From Enterobacteriaceae bacterium (GTDB taxonomy: Bacteria; Pseudomonadota; Gammaproteobacteria; Enterobacterales; Enterobacteriaceae): a stretch of 64,000 nt of DNA. This document shows, piece by piece, positions 51,986 to 60,715 of the stretch. The stretch is from contig CABIZV010000002.1 in the NCBI GenBank assembly GCA_902363335.1, positions 558,001 through 622,000 on the forward strand, written 5' to 3'. Numbering within the stretch: the first letter of the stretch is position 1; each line of letters opens with the position of its first letter. The notes beneath the pieces are model-generated. The model was not told the origin of the DNA. It was given only the letters and a program-made list of their open reading frames with translations, and did no database searches. A program made the translations under genes and the position numbers.

Positions 51986-53748
51986 AAAATCTCCACAATG
52001 TTGCTGGTATTGGCGGCCTCGCCCTGCAGCGGTTCGTTAAATAGCGCGTGCATCGTCGCCCAGGCCAAATCTGCATGGCTGGCTTCTTCGCTGCGGCTGG
52101 CTTCGTAGGTCGGGCGGTTGCCGCTGGCGGTGGTGGCCCGGCGGATTGCCATGAATGACTGCGCAATGTCGGTGTGCCCGGCGTCAAACTCCAGGCGGCG
52201 GTGGCTGATAATGTCGTATGCCTTGAGGACCAGGGCGTTTTTCACGTTCGGGTTGTAGACGAACTCGCGCACGGCAGGGAAGAACGCCTTCACGTTCTCG
52301 TAAACGCCGTGGCCCACGCCTGTCGAGTCGATGCCGATATAAGTCACGTTGTACTGCTGCGTCAGCTGTTTGATGGCGTCGGCCTGGGCGCGGAAGTCCA
52401 TCCCGCGCCACTGGTGGCGCTCCAGAATGCGGAACTTGCCGCCCGGCACGGCAGGCGGAGCCATGACCACACACCCGGCGCTGTCGCCGTTCTGCGTGCC
52501 TTTTGCCGGGTCGTAGCCGATCCAGACTTCACGCCAGCCAAACGGGCGCAGCGCCAGGGCCTGAAAATCGGTCCACACTTCCCAGCTGTCCACCATGCAC
52601 GCCTGCAGCTCGCTGAGCGGAAACACCGACGCGAGGTCGTCGATAAATTCACACATCAGCAGGTTCTGGTATTCGTCCGGGCTGTACTCCATGCGCAGCT
52701 GGTTAATGTCGAACAGGTTACAGCCGCCACGCACCGCATCTTCCACGGTGACAATCTGGCGGTATTGTCCGTCCGGGCAGAGCAGGCCAGGGGCCAGGCT
52801 GCCGTGGGTCAGGTCAATATCCACCTTGTCCGTTTTGGCGCGGCCCCGGTTGAACAGTGCCCCCGACCAGAACGGATAGGCACTGTGTGTCAGGCTGGAT
52901 GGAGTTGAAAAGTAGGTTTGCCGCCAGCGTTTATGGATCGCCATGCCGGAGGCCACTTTGCGCAGCTCCTGGAATTTCGGTATCCAGAAATATTCATCCA
53001 GGTACAGGTTGCCGTGGTAGCTCTGCGCGGTGCGGGCATTGGTGCCGAGGAAATACAGCGTAGCGCCGTTGGGCAGCACCATCGGGTCGCCTTTCAGCTC
53101 CACATCCACCTCTTTGGCGAAGTCGATAATGTACTGTTTAAAAACGTGCGCCTGGGCTTTACTGGCTGAGAGGAAAATCTGGTTGCGCCCGGTGGTGATG
53201 GCGTCAATCAGTGCCTCACGGGCAAAGAAGAAGGTCGCGCCAATCTGACGAGATTTAAGCAGGTTGCGGATGCGGTGACGGTTGCCTGCCTCCCACCAGT
53301 GGCGCTGGTAGGCGAACATCGAGCTGTGGAAAATCTCCTGCAGCTTTTCGGTCTGTTCGTCGCTGAATACGTTCTTTTCCGCTGGCTTGCGCGGGCCTTT
53401 ATTGCGGTTTGCCACGTTGGGGTTGAGGTCGGCTTCATTACCGCCGTCGTTAAATTTGCCAATGCGGGCATGGCGTTCTGACTGGCGCGCCAGCAGGTCA
53501 ATCTCTTTGAAGTCTTTCCCTTCCTTCTGCTCCTTCATGATGAGCTGGCAGTAACGCGCGGCAGTGGTGAGCTGCATCTGATCCAGCGGGCCGTATTCGC
53601 CCCACTTGTCGCGCTTCTTCCAGCTGTGTACGGTTGCAACTTTCTCGCCCAGCATTTCAGCAATGCGGGCTACGCGGTATCCCTGAAAGTACAGCAGCAT
53701 AGCCTGCCGACGGGGATCGAGGTCTGCGGGTGTCAGTGTCATGTCCAT
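51982..53748 (-). CDS. P: terminase large subunit P
   Basis: A 588-residue P2-type terminase ATPase/nuclease. N-terminal DNA-binding part with YRVARIAEMLGEKVATVHSWKKRDKWG, ATPase centre with LLKSRQIGATFFFA (Walker A-like) and LYLDEYFWI (Walker B), and nuclease region with YIGIDSTGVGHGV. It cuts at cos and packages DNA through Q with M as the small subunit. ATG 53748 or 53742 are both possible starts. Confidence 0.94.
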   Translation of the reverse strand: MDMTLTPADLDPRRQAMLLYFQGYRVARIAEMLGEKVATVHSWKKRDKWGEYGPLDQMQLTTAARYCQLIMKEQKEGKDFKEIDLLARQSERHARIGKFNDGGNEADLNPNVANRNKGPRKPAEKNVFSDEQTEKLQEIFHSSMFAYQRHWWEAGNRHRIRNLLKSRQIGATFFFAREALIDAITTGRNQIFLSASKAQAHVFKQYIIDFAKEVDVELKGDPMVLPNGATLYFLGTNARTAQSYHGNLYLDEYFWIPKFQELRKVASGMAIHKRWRQTYFSTPSSLTHSAYPFWSGALFNRGRAKTDKVDIDLTHGSLAPGLLCPDGQYRQIVTVEDAVRGGCNLFDINQLRMEYSPDEYQNLLMCEFIDDLASVFPLSELQACMVDSWEVWTDFQALALRPFGWREVWIGYDPAKGTQNGDSAGCVVMAPPAVPGGKFRILERHQWRGMDFRAQADAIKQLTQQYNVTYIGIDSTGVGHGVYENVKAFFPAVREFVYNPNVKNALVLKAYDIISHRRLEFDAGHTDIAQSFMAIRRATTASGNRPTYEASRSEEASHADLAWATMHALFNEPLQGEAANTSNIVEIF

Positions 53749-53793
53749 GGCACAAGCCTACGGCCTTGCCTGACACCTTTCCCTGGCTGCGTT

Positions 53794-53813
53794 TTGTGTA
53801 GTGAACCCCACAA
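53794..53813. promoter_or_regulatory. Ogr/B-type late activator site between P and O
   Basis: TTGT-N12-ACAA, the dyad recognised by P2 Ogr and 186 B, in the 142-base gap between the divergent P-Q and O-N-M-L operons. This is where P2 has two divergent late promoters. Confidence 0.78.
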
Positions 53814-53890
53814 AGCCCGCCCGTTGTTTCACTCCCCCCGTCCCAGCAAACATAAGGCTCCAGTAAGTTATTTCTAACGGAGCATGGCTC

Positions 53891-54715
53891 ATGACAGCGA
53901 AAGCAAAGCGTTTCCGCATCGGGGTGGAAGGTGCCACCACTGACGGACGCGAAATCCAGCGTGACTGGCTGCTGCAGATGGCAGCCAGTTACAACCCGGC
54001 GGTGTATACCGCGCAGATTAACCTTGAGCACATCAAGTCCTACGTGCCGGACAGCACCTTTAACCGCTACGGCACCGTGTCTGCACTGGTTGCTGAGGAA
54101 ATTAAAGACGGTCCGTTAGCAGGCAAGATGGCGCTGTATGCCGACGTCACCCCGACCGATGCGCTTGTGGCCCTGGTGAAGAAAGGCCAGAAGCTTTTCA
54201 CCTCAATGGAAGTTAGTCCGCAGTTTGCCGACACCGGGAAAGCGTATCTGGTCGGACTGGCAGCTACCGATGACCCGGCAAGCCTCGGCACTGAAATGCT
54301 GACATTCAGCGCCAGCGCCACCCATAACCCGCTGGCAAACCGCAAGCAGAACCCGGAAAACCTGTTTTCTGCTGCCGCTGAAACGGTTATCGAACTGGAA
54401 GAAGCGCCGCCGTCCCTCTTTTCCCGTGTCACTGCGCTGTTTGCCAAAAAAGAGCAGACCGATGATGCGCGTTTCTCTGATGTGCATAAGGCCGTGGAGC
54501 TGGTCGCCACTGAGCAGCAGAGCTTTGGCGAGCGCACGGACAAATCCCTGTCAGAGCAGGAAACGCGCCTGTCTGAGCTGGAAACTTCACTGCAGCAACA
54601 GCAGGCCGATTTTGCGGCGCTGCAGCAGCAGCTGAATGCCGAAGACAGCCGCAAGGATTACCGCCAGCGTGCCCCGGGCGGTGACGCTCCGGCTGGCACC
54701 GTAACTAACTGCTGA
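53891..54715 (+). CDS. O: capsid scaffolding protein and protease O
   Basis: A 274-residue P2 O-type protein. The N-terminal protease domain begins TAKAKRFRIGVEGATTDGREIQRDWLLQMA, with the AQINLEHIK segment that includes the catalytic His. A Ser-containing KLFTSMEVSPQFAD follows. The C-terminal third is a coiled-coil scaffold (RTDKSLSEQETRLSELETSL). It builds the procapsid and then cleaves N, L and itself. Confidence 0.93.
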   Translation: MTAKAKRFRIGVEGATTDGREIQRDWLLQMAASYNPAVYTAQINLEHIKSYVPDSTFNRYGTVSALVAEEIKDGPLAGKMALYADVTPTDALVALVKKGQKLFTSMEVSPQFADTGKAYLVGLAATDDPASLGTEMLTFSASATHNPLANRKQNPENLFSAAAETVIELEEAPPSLFSRVTALFAKKEQTDDARFSDVHKAVELVATEQQSFGERTDKSLSEQETRLSELETSLQQQQADFAALQQQLNAEDSRKDYRQRAPGGDAPAGTVTNC

Positions 54716-54731
54716 TGGAGCACATAACCCG

Positions 54732-55814
54732 ATGAAACAGAAAACCAAATTTGCCTTTAACGCTTACCTGATGCAGCTGGCCCGCCTGAACAATGTTCCG
54801 GTGGAGGAATTGTCCAGCAAGTTCACGGTGGAACCCACCGTGCAGCAGACCCTGGAAGACCAGATTCAGCAGTCCGCCGCGTTCCTGACCCTGATTAACG
54901 TCATGGGTGTGTCTGAGCAGTCCGGGCAGCTGCTGGGGCTGGGTGTCGGCAGCACCATCGCCGGGACCACCGACACCACCACCAAAGAGCGCGAAGCGGT
55001 TGATCCAACGCTGATGACGGACGTGGAATACAAGTGCGAGCAGACCAACTTTGACACGGTGCTGACCTACGCGAAGCTGGACCTGTGGGCAAAATTCCAG
55101 GACTTCCAGCTGCGCATCCGGAACGCCATCATCCAGCGTCAGGCGCTGGACCGCATCATGATCGGTTTTAACGGCGTGAAGCGTGCCAAAACCTCCAATC
55201 GTGTTGATAACCCGCTGCTGCAGGATGTGAACAAAGGCTGGCTGCAGAAAGTGCGTGAAGATGCGCCGGACTGCGTGATGGGCAGCACCACCGATGCAGA
55301 TGGCACCACCACGGCAGCCCCGGTAAAAGTCGGGCCGGGTGGGCAGTACATCAATCTGGACGCGGTGGTGATGGATGCCGTCAACGAGCTAATTGACCCG
55401 ATTTTCCAGGACGATGACGGTCTGGTGGTGGTCTGTGGGCGTGCCCTGCTGGCGGACAAGTATTTCCCGCTGGTCAACAAAGAGCAGGACAACAGCGAAA
55501 AAATCTCCGCCGATCTCATCATCAGCCAGAAACGCATGGGCGGTCTGCAGGCGGTGCGTGCGCCGTTCTTCCCGGCGAATGCTCTGCTGATCACCCGCCT
55601 GGATAACCTGTCCATTTACTGGCAGGAAGACACCCGCCGCCGGGCCGTAATCGATAATCCAAAGCGTGACCGCATCGAAAACTTTGAGTCTGTCAATGAG
55701 GCGTATGTGGTGGAGGACTACCGCTGCGTGGCTCTGGTGGAAAACATTGATATCGGTGATTTCACCCCGCCTGCTGCTGAGGAAGAACCAGCCGAATCAG
55801 GAACGGGGGAATAA
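54732..55814 (+). CDS. N: major capsid protein N
   Basis: A 360-residue major capsid precursor, near P2 N in length. It begins MKQKTKFAFNAYLMQLARLN, with FTVEPTVQQTLEDQIQQSAAFL further on, then the HK97-like fold with TDVEYKCEQTNFDTVLTYAKLDLWA and FMIGFNG-like IMIGFNGVKRAKTS. The N-terminal ~30 residues should be removed by O. It lies 16 bases after O. Confidence 0.94.
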   Translation: MKQKTKFAFNAYLMQLARLNNVPVEELSSKFTVEPTVQQTLEDQIQQSAAFLTLINVMGVSEQSGQLLGLGVGSTIAGTTDTTTKEREAVDPTLMTDVEYKCEQTNFDTVLTYAKLDLWAKFQDFQLRIRNAIIQRQALDRIMIGFNGVKRAKTSNRVDNPLLQDVNKGWLQKVREDAPDCVMGSTTDADGTTTAAPVKVGPGGQYINLDAVVMDAVNELIDPIFQDDDGLVVVCGRALLADKYFPLVNKEQDNSEKISADLIISQKRMGGLQAVRAPFFPANALLITRLDNLSIYWQEDTRRRAVIDNPKRDRIENFESVNEAYVVEDYRCVALVENIDIGDFTPPAAEEEPAESGTGE

Positions 55815-55817
55815 CGC

Positions 55818-56468
55818 ATGAGCCTGAGTCCCGCCCGGCAACACCGCCTGCGCGTTCAGGCCGAACAGGCCGCCCGCATGGGCGGCAGTGTTCGGCATGC
55901 GTCGGGCTATGACCAGATGCTGCTGCAGCTGGCAGAAGACAAGCGCCGTCTGAAAGGTATTCAGTCCACGGTGACAAAGGCGCAAATCAAGGTGGAGCTG
56001 CTACCGAAATATGCCGCCTGGGTGGAGGGCGTGCTGGCGGCTGACGCTGCGCACCAGGATGACGTGGTGATGTACGCCATGCTCTGGCGCATTGATGCCG
56101 GTGATTATGCCGGAGCGCTGCAAATCGCCGGGCACGCGCTGCGCCATGGCTGGGTGATGCCGCTGGGCAACCGCAACACGCAGACGGTGCTGGTTGAGGA
56201 GCTGGCAGACGCAGCTCAGGCCGCTATCACCGCCTCACAACCTTTTGAGACGGAGTTTTTGTTGCAGGCGCTGGATATGACGGACGGCACCGACATGCCG
56301 GATCAGTCTCGCGCCCGTCTGCATAAAGCCATTGGCCTTTTGCTCTGTGAAGCCAGCCCGGCCTCCGCCCTGAATCACCTCACTCATGCACTGCAGCTGG
56401 ACCCGCGCTGCGGCGTGAAAAAAGACAAAGAACGGCTTGAGCGCAGACTGCGCAATGAGAGCCAGTGA
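55818..56468 (+). CDS. M: terminase small subunit M
   Basis: A 216-residue P2 M-type protein that starts MSLSPARQHRLRVQAEQAAR and has the YDQMLLQLAEDKRRLKGIQS and VEGVLAADAAHQDDVV segments seen in the family. It is shorter than P2 M (247, from memory), mainly at the C terminus. It binds cos and recruits P. Confidence 0.9.
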   Translation: MSLSPARQHRLRVQAEQAARMGGSVRHASGYDQMLLQLAEDKRRLKGIQSTVTKAQIKVELLPKYAAWVEGVLAADAAHQDDVVMYAMLWRIDAGDYAGALQIAGHALRHGWVMPLGNRNTQTVLVEELADAAQAAITASQPFETEFLLQALDMTDGTDMPDQSRARLHKAIGLLLCEASPASALNHLTHALQLDPRCGVKKDKERLERRLRNESQ

Positions 56469-56562
56469 CGGAACGTGCCCCGCGCACGGGCGGCACGGGA
56501 TGGCGACAGACAGTGCCTTATCAAAATCCCGTCCACCGCCCACTTTTTCAGGAGAAAGCTGT

Positions 56563-57027
56563 ATGCAGTTTGTTGCGCCTGAGCAGGCCCCGGAACAGGC
56601 GGAGGTCATCAAAAATACGCCGTTCTGGCCTGATGTTGACCTGTACGAATTTCGCAGCGTGATGCGCACTGACGGCACGGTAACGCCCGCCCGGCTGAAA
56701 CAGCTGGCGCTCACGGCAATGTCAGAAGTCAACGCGGAGTTGTACACCTTCCGCCAGCGTCAGCAGATGCTGGGCTACCGGATGCTGGCAGATGTGTCCG
56801 CCGAAGAACTGGACGGCAAAAGCGAACGCCTGCACCACTACAGCAATGCGGTGTATTGCTGGGCGCGGGCGGTGCTGAATGAGCGTTACCAGGACTATGA
56901 CGCCACGGCGTCTGCGGTAAAGCGCGGGGATGAGCTGACGGAGGCCAGCGCCGATCTATGGCGTGATGCCCGCTGGGCGATCAGCCGGGTGCAGGATGCG
57001 CCGCACTGCATGGTGGAGCTTATCTGA
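56563..57027 (+). CDS. L: head completion protein L
   Basis: A 154-residue P2 L-type protein starting MQFVAPEQAPEQAEVIKNTP after AGGAG. FWPDVDLYEFRSVMRTDGTVTPARLKQLAL and YCWARAVLNERYQDYDAT match the family. It seals the filled head before tail joining. The frame extends upstream to 56437 without support. Its stop overlaps X. Confidence 0.92.
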   Translation: MQFVAPEQAPEQAEVIKNTPFWPDVDLYEFRSVMRTDGTVTPARLKQLALTAMSEVNAELYTFRQRQQMLGYRMLADVSAEELDGKSERLHHYSNAVYCWARAVLNERYQDYDATASAVKRGDELTEASADLWRDARWAISRVQDAPHCMVELI

Positions 57028-57230
57028 TGAAAGTGCGTGCGCACCAGTATGACACGGTGGATGCACTTTGCTGGCGTCACTACGGGCGCACGCAGGGTGT
57101 CACTGAGCAGGTGCTGCGGGCAAATCCGGGGCTGGCTGAATATGGCCCCTTTTTACCTCACGGGCTGCAGGTGGAGCTGCCGGATATTACGGAAACGCCC
57201 ACCGTGCAGACCGTTCAGCTATGGGACTAA
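57027..57230 (+). CDS. X: tail protein X
   Basis: A 67-residue LysM-like tail protein X: MKVRAHQYDTVDALCWRHYG, then RANPGLAEYGPFLPHGLQVELPDI. Coupled to L (TGATG). It has a role in tail assembly, possibly binding the peptidoglycan. Confidence 0.92.
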   Translation: MKVRAHQYDTVDALCWRHYGRTQGVTEQVLRANPGLAEYGPFLPHGLQVELPDITETPTVQTVQLWD

Positions 57231-57233
57231 ACC

Positions 57234-57449
57234 ATGACGCTTGAACGAATCAGCGCCTTTATCACCTGGTGTATCGCCGTTGTGCTGGCGTGGATGGGGG
57301 ATCTGTCCATCAAGGATGCGTCCACGGTGGGCGGTGTATTGATTGGCGCACTGATGCTGCTGATCAACTGGTACTACAAACACAAAACTTACCAGCTGCT
57401 GCGTGCCGGGCGGCTCTCGCGGGAGGCATATGAATCCATCAATCGTTAA
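57234..57449 (+). CDS. holin, HP1/186 type
   Basis: A 71-residue protein with two membrane helices (about residues 7-21 and 30-48: ITWCIAVVLAWMG, then VGGVLIGALMLLINWYY) and a basic C terminus. It lies directly before the endolysin gene, in the place of P2 Y. It should permeabilise or depolarise the membrane at lysis. Its end overlaps the endolysin start. Confidence 0.85.
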   Translation: MTLERISAFITWCIAVVLAWMGDLSIKDASTVGGVLIGALMLLINWYYKHKTYQLLRAGRLSREAYESINR

Positions 57450-57945
57450 GCGCTGCCTGGTGGGGGCGGTGCTGGCCATCGCCGCCACGCTGCCGGGCTT
57501 TCAGTCACTCCACACCTCACTGGATGGTCTGAAACTGATTGCGGATTACGAGGGCTGTCGCCTGCAGCCGTACCAGTGCAGCGCGGGGGTGTGGACCGAC
57601 GGCATCGGTAACACTTCCGGTGTGGTGCCGGGCCGGAGCATCACTGAACGGCAGGCGGCGGGGATGCTCATCAGCAACGTGCAGCGCGTGGAAAGGGCCC
57701 TGGAAAAATGTGTGCGGCAGACGGTGCCGCAAAAGGTCTATGACGCGGTGGTGTCATTTGCATTCAACGTCGGTACGGGCAATGCCTGCAGCTCCACGCT
57801 GGTTAAGTTGCTCAATCAACAACGCTGGGCAGATGCGTGCCGACAGCTGCCGCGCTGGGTGTATGTCAAAGGTGTATTCAATCAGGGGCTGGACAACCGC
57901 CGCGCGCGGGAAATGGCCTGGTGCCTGAAAGGGGCGGGCGCATGA
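57430..57945 (+). CDS. SAR-type endolysin (lysozyme)
   Basis: A 171-residue family 24 lysozyme. The N-terminal weakly hydrophobic stretch LVGAVLAIAATLPGF is a signal-anchor-release segment, so the enzyme is exported by Sec and held inactive in the membrane. The catalytic triad is visible as Glu in ADYEGCRL, Asp in VWTDGIGNT and the Thr after it. I use ATG 57430 inside the holin end, which gives MNPSIVKRCLV. P2 K is different in lacking this anchor. Confidence 0.9.
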   Translation: MNPSIVKRCLVGAVLAIAATLPGFQSLHTSLDGLKLIADYEGCRLQPYQCSAGVWTDGIGNTSGVVPGRSITERQAAGMLISNVQRVERALEKCVRQTVPQKVYDAVVSFAFNVGTGNACSSTLVKLLNQQRWADACRQLPRWVYVKGVFNQGLDNRRAREMAWCLKGAGA

Positions 57946-58370
57946 TGCGCGCACTAGCAGTAATGCTGGCGCTGGTACTGACGGCGCTGGGGTGGCAATC
58001 GTGGCAGCTCAATAACGCCAGCCACATCATCGAAACCCAGGAAGCTGCGCTGAAAAGCAAAAACCAGGCGCTGGCGAAGAAAAACAGCCAGCTGATCGGC
58101 CTGTCCATCCTGACCGAAACCAATAGCCGGGAGCAGATGCGGCTTTATGCGGCGGCAGAAGATACTCGCTCACTGCTGCATCAGCGTCAGAACCGGATCG
58201 AGGAGCTTAAACGTGAAAACGAAGATTTGCGCCGCTGGGCTGACACTCTTTTGCCTGCTGATGTTGTCAGGCTGCGCGAAAGACCCGCCGTCGCCGGAGG
58301 TGCAGCTTACCGTGAGTGGCTGTCCAAAGGTGACGCAGTGCCGCCTGGAAAGGTCAGCGCCTCGCAGTAA
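57942..58370 (+). CDS. lysB: inner-membrane spanin, LysB-like
   Basis: A 142-residue protein with an N-terminal membrane anchor (LAVMLALVLTALGWQSWQL) followed by a long coiled coil (ETQEAALKSKNQALAKKNSQL ... RIEELKRENEDLRRW). It is an Rz-type spanin. It starts at ATG 57942, overlapping the lysozyme stop. The partner LysC lies within its 3' half in another frame. Confidence 0.87.
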   Translation: MMRALAVMLALVLTALGWQSWQLNNASHIIETQEAALKSKNQALAKKNSQLIGLSILTETNSREQMRLYAAAEDTRSLLHQRQNRIEELKRENEDLRRWADTLLPADVVRLRERPAVAGGAAYREWLSKGDAVPPGKVSASQ

Positions 58371-58503
58371 CGGCGATCTGCTGACCCTGCTGGATGAAAC
58401 CGAGACCGCCTGGGCGGTCTGTGCCGACAAAGTGGACACCATCGTGTCCTGTCAGGAGCGAGACAGTGAACAAGCCGCAGTCCTTACGCACCGCGCTGAA
58501 TAA
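58213..58503 (+). CDS. lysC: outer-membrane spanin lipoprotein, LysC-like
   Basis: A 96-residue lipoprotein starting at GTG 58213 after GAGGAG: MKTKICAAGLTLFCLLMLSG, with the lipobox LMLSGC at Cys21. Prolines follow (KDPPSPE). It begins inside lysB in the +1 frame, as Rz/Rz1 pairs do, and extends 133 bases past it. Together they fuse inner and outer membranes at lysis. Confidence 0.88.
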   Translation: MKTKICAAGLTLFCLLMLSGCAKDPPSPEVQLTVSGCPKVTQCRLERSAPRSNGDLLTLLDETETAWAVCADKVDTIVSCQERDSEQAAVLTHRAE

Positions 58504-58897
58504 GTCGGTGGCCTACGTTCGTGAAAACCCGGACAAGCTGCATCTGTTTGTGGATAAAGGCTCACTGGTGGCAACCGGGGCCAGTTCCATGTCATGGGAA
58601 TATCGTTACACCCTGAATGTGGTGATTGAAGACTTTAGCGGCGATCAAAACCTGCTGATGGCCCCGGTGCTGCTGTGGCTGATGGAGAATCAGCCTGATG
58701 CCATCAACAACCCGGAACTGCGCGAAAAGCTGTTTTCCTTTGAGGTGGATATTCTGCGCAACGACATTTGCGATATCAGTCTGGACCTGCAGTTGACGGA
58801 GCGCATTCTGGTGAGTTCGGAGAGCGGAATCTCAACCGTCAAGGCGGAGCCGGAGCCAGATGTACCGGAAGAAATGTGGACGGTGAAGCGTGGATAA
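58466..58897 (+). CDS. R: tail completion protein R
   Basis: A 143-residue P2 R-type protein. It starts at GTG 58466 (MNKPQSLRTALNKSVAYVRE) after AGGAG, overlapping lysC. The middle reads VIEDFSGDQNLLMAPVLLWLMENQPDA. Needed for tail completion and joining to the head. Confidence 0.9.
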   Translation: MNKPQSLRTALNKSVAYVRENPDKLHLFVDKGSLVATGASSMSWEYRYTLNVVIEDFSGDQNLLMAPVLLWLMENQPDAINNPELREKLFSFEVDILRNDICDISLDLQLTERILVSSESGISTVKAEPEPDVPEEMWTVKRG

Positions 58898-59339
58898 CCT
58901 GCAGAAAGTTGACGCCTGGCTGGCGGCGCTGCTGGCAAATCTGGAACCAGCGGCGCGAAAGCGAATGATGCGGGAGCTGGCGCAACAGCTGCGCCGGAAT
59001 CAGCAGAACAATATCCGCCTGCAGTGCAATCCCGATGGCACCGGCTACGAGCCACGCCGGGTTACAGCCCGAACAAAAAAGGGCCGCATTAAGCGGCAGA
59101 TGTTCGCCAAATTGCGTACAACCAAATACCTGAAAACAGCCGCCAGTGCCGACTCTGCCAGCGTGCAGTTTGACGGGCAGGTACAGCGCATCGCCCGTGT
59201 ACACCATTACGGCCTGCGTGATCGTGTCAGCCGGAAAGGCCCAGAGGTGCGTTATGCAGAGCGCCGCTTGCTGGGTGTTAACGATGATGTGGAAACACTG
59301 ACACGCGATATTTTGCTGCGCTGGCTGGTTAGGCTTTAG
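58890..59339 (+). CDS. S: tail completion protein S
   Basis: A 149-residue P2 S-type virion morphogenesis protein, near the P2 length, with KVDAWLAALLANLEPAARKR, then FAKLRTTKYLK, and ARVHHYGLRDRVSRKGPEVRYAERRLLG near the end. It overlaps R by 8 bases. In P2 gene V follows after orf30; here a reversed membrane-protein gene separates S from V. Confidence 0.92.
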   Translation: MDNLQKVDAWLAALLANLEPAARKRMMRELAQQLRRNQQNNIRLQCNPDGTGYEPRRVTARTKKGRIKRQMFAKLRTTKYLKTAASADSASVQFDGQVQRIARVHHYGLRDRVSRKGPEVRYAERRLLGVNDDVETLTRDILLRWLVRL

Positions 59340-59340
59340 T

Positions 59341-60036
59341 TCATGTTAGGTATTGATAACTTTTCTCTGTTTCTGATTTATTGAATGAGGTGATTTTTGC
59401 ATTTATATATAAATCAATAAACATGGCTGTGCCAAGCATGAAGAAAAATAGAAGTGATAAATAAGCTATAGGAATCACGACCATTAGACCGAGTGAGTTT
59501 TTATTGGCTGCTTTTCCTAATTCATCTCGCCCTTTTGGATCTAACATGTAACCGCAAATGAATTCAATTGTTTTTGGCTTTATTAATGAGATTTTATCCA
59601 ATGCCTTTTTGTTAAGGCAGGTGTCAGGAGATATATTCCATTTTGGACTGTTTGGCTTGTTCCTCGCTTCATCCTGCCTAATCCAAAAAGAATCACCTGT
59701 TTCTTTATATTTGAAATCGATCCACTGTATTGGTCCTTGAGTAACAACATTCGTGAATTGATAAAAACCAACAGTGGATATGACTATAACTATAGAGCCA
59801 AATATGGTGAGAAAAATTCTATTGTTTTTAGTGTGCGGCTTAGTGCTTAGTTTGTACTTGCAAAAACTAAGCCTGATAATTGGTTTCGTGATGCCGATTT
59901 TGGATACCAAAAAATCTTCTTCTGGATGGGATTTATTTAGCCATGCCCAAAAAGATGATACTCCACCCGCAAGCCATTTAAATATTAGTCCACCGATAGC
60001 TGTGGCTAAGAATGCATTTATTTTATCAAACTCCAT
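59341..60036 (-). CDS. uncharacterised membrane protein between S and V (moron)
   Basis: A 231-residue protein on the strand opposite to its neighbours, AT-rich compared with them, so a recent insert. Hydrophobic segments are at about residues 7-31, 72-92 and 183-213. A loop of about 90 residues between the last two contains two cysteines (DTCLNKKAL and EFICGYML). I use ATG 60036 because GAGGG precedes it by about eight bases; the frame continues to 60099 without support. P2 has its optional orf30 in this slot. Superinfection exclusion is plausible for such a membrane protein but is inference. Confidence 0.7.
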   Translation of the reverse strand: MEFDKINAFLATAIGGLIFKWLAGGVSSFWAWLNKSHPEEDFLVSKIGITKPIIRLSFCKYKLSTKPHTKNNRIFLTIFGSIVIVISTVGFYQFTNVVTQGPIQWIDFKYKETGDSFWIRQDEARNKPNSPKWNISPDTCLNKKALDKISLIKPKTIEFICGYMLDPKGRDELGKAANKNSLGLMVVIPIAYLSLLFFFMLGTAMFIDLYINAKITSFNKSETEKSYQYLT

Positions 60037-60071
60037 CCCGAGTTCCCTCACAGTTAAGTGTCCGTGGGTAT

Positions 60072-60091
60072 TTGTATCAAAGACCAGACAA
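60072..60091. promoter_or_regulatory. Ogr-type late activator site before V
   Basis: TTGT-N12-ACAA between the reversed membrane-protein gene and V. A second, weaker TGT-N12-ACA lies at 60100-60117. The spacing to V is shorter than expected for a P2 late promoter with its site about 55 bases upstream of the transcript start. Confidence 0.5.
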
Positions 60092-60121
60092 TGAAGCATT
60101 GTTTTTAAAAAGTGACATCAA

Positions 60122-60715
60122 ATGCAATCTGACAACATGAATGCACAACTAACAGAAATCATGCGCCTTATCACCAACCTGATCCGCACCGGAACTGTAA
60201 CCGAAGTGGACCGGGATAACTGGCTGTGCCGGGTGAAAACAGGCGACCTTGAAACTAACTGGATTAACTGGCTGACGCTGCGTGCGGGTACGTCCCGCAC
60301 CTGGTGGAAACCGTCTGTGGGGGAGCAGGTAGTGCTGTTCAGCCTGGGCGGAAACCTGGAAACCGCATTTGCTCTGCCTGCTGTCTACTCAAATCAGTTT
60401 CCTCCCCCGTCCGATTCTGAGGACGGCAGCGTGACGGAGTACCTGGACGGCGGCTGGTTTGAGTATGAGCCTTCAACCGGGCGCTGGTACGTCCGGGGCA
60501 TCAAGTCGATGGTTATCGAGGCGGCGGATAATGTCACCTTTAAAACCGGGGAGTTTGTCGTGGAAGCTGACACCACCCGCATTAACAGCGACGTGGTGAT
60601 CAATGGGGAAGTCACCCAGGGCGGCGGCCCGATGAGTTCTAACGGGATCGTGGTAGATGACCACGCGCACAACAAAGTGAAGTCCGGCGGCGAGACATCA
60701 GGAGGCCCGGTATGA
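60122..60715 (+). CDS. V: baseplate spike protein V
   Basis: A 197-residue P2 V-type spike. The N-terminal OB-like part reads LIRTGTVTEVDRDNWLCRVKTGDLETNWINWLT, followed by RAGTSRTWWKPSVGEQVVLFS, and a beta-helix with iron-binding apex ends in VDDHAHNKVKSGGETSGGPV (His-x-His). It punctures the outer membrane. ATG 60122 and 60137 are both possible starts. Confidence 0.92.
   Translation: MQSDNMNAQLTEIMRLITNLIRTGTVTEVDRDNWLCRVKTGDLETNWINWLTLRAGTSRTWWKPSVGEQVVLFSLGGNLETAFALPAVYSNQFPPPSDSEDGSVTEYLDGGWFEYEPSTGRWYVRGIKSMVIEAADNVTFKTGEFVVEADTTRINSDVVINGEVTQGGGPMSSNGIVVDDHAHNKVKSGGETSGGPV

Noticed and set aside
60100..60117. Second TGT-N12-ACA site as the main V promoter site
   Set aside because: The three-base half-sites are expected by chance many times in this window, and it lies only four bases before the V start, too close to act as an upstream activator site for V.
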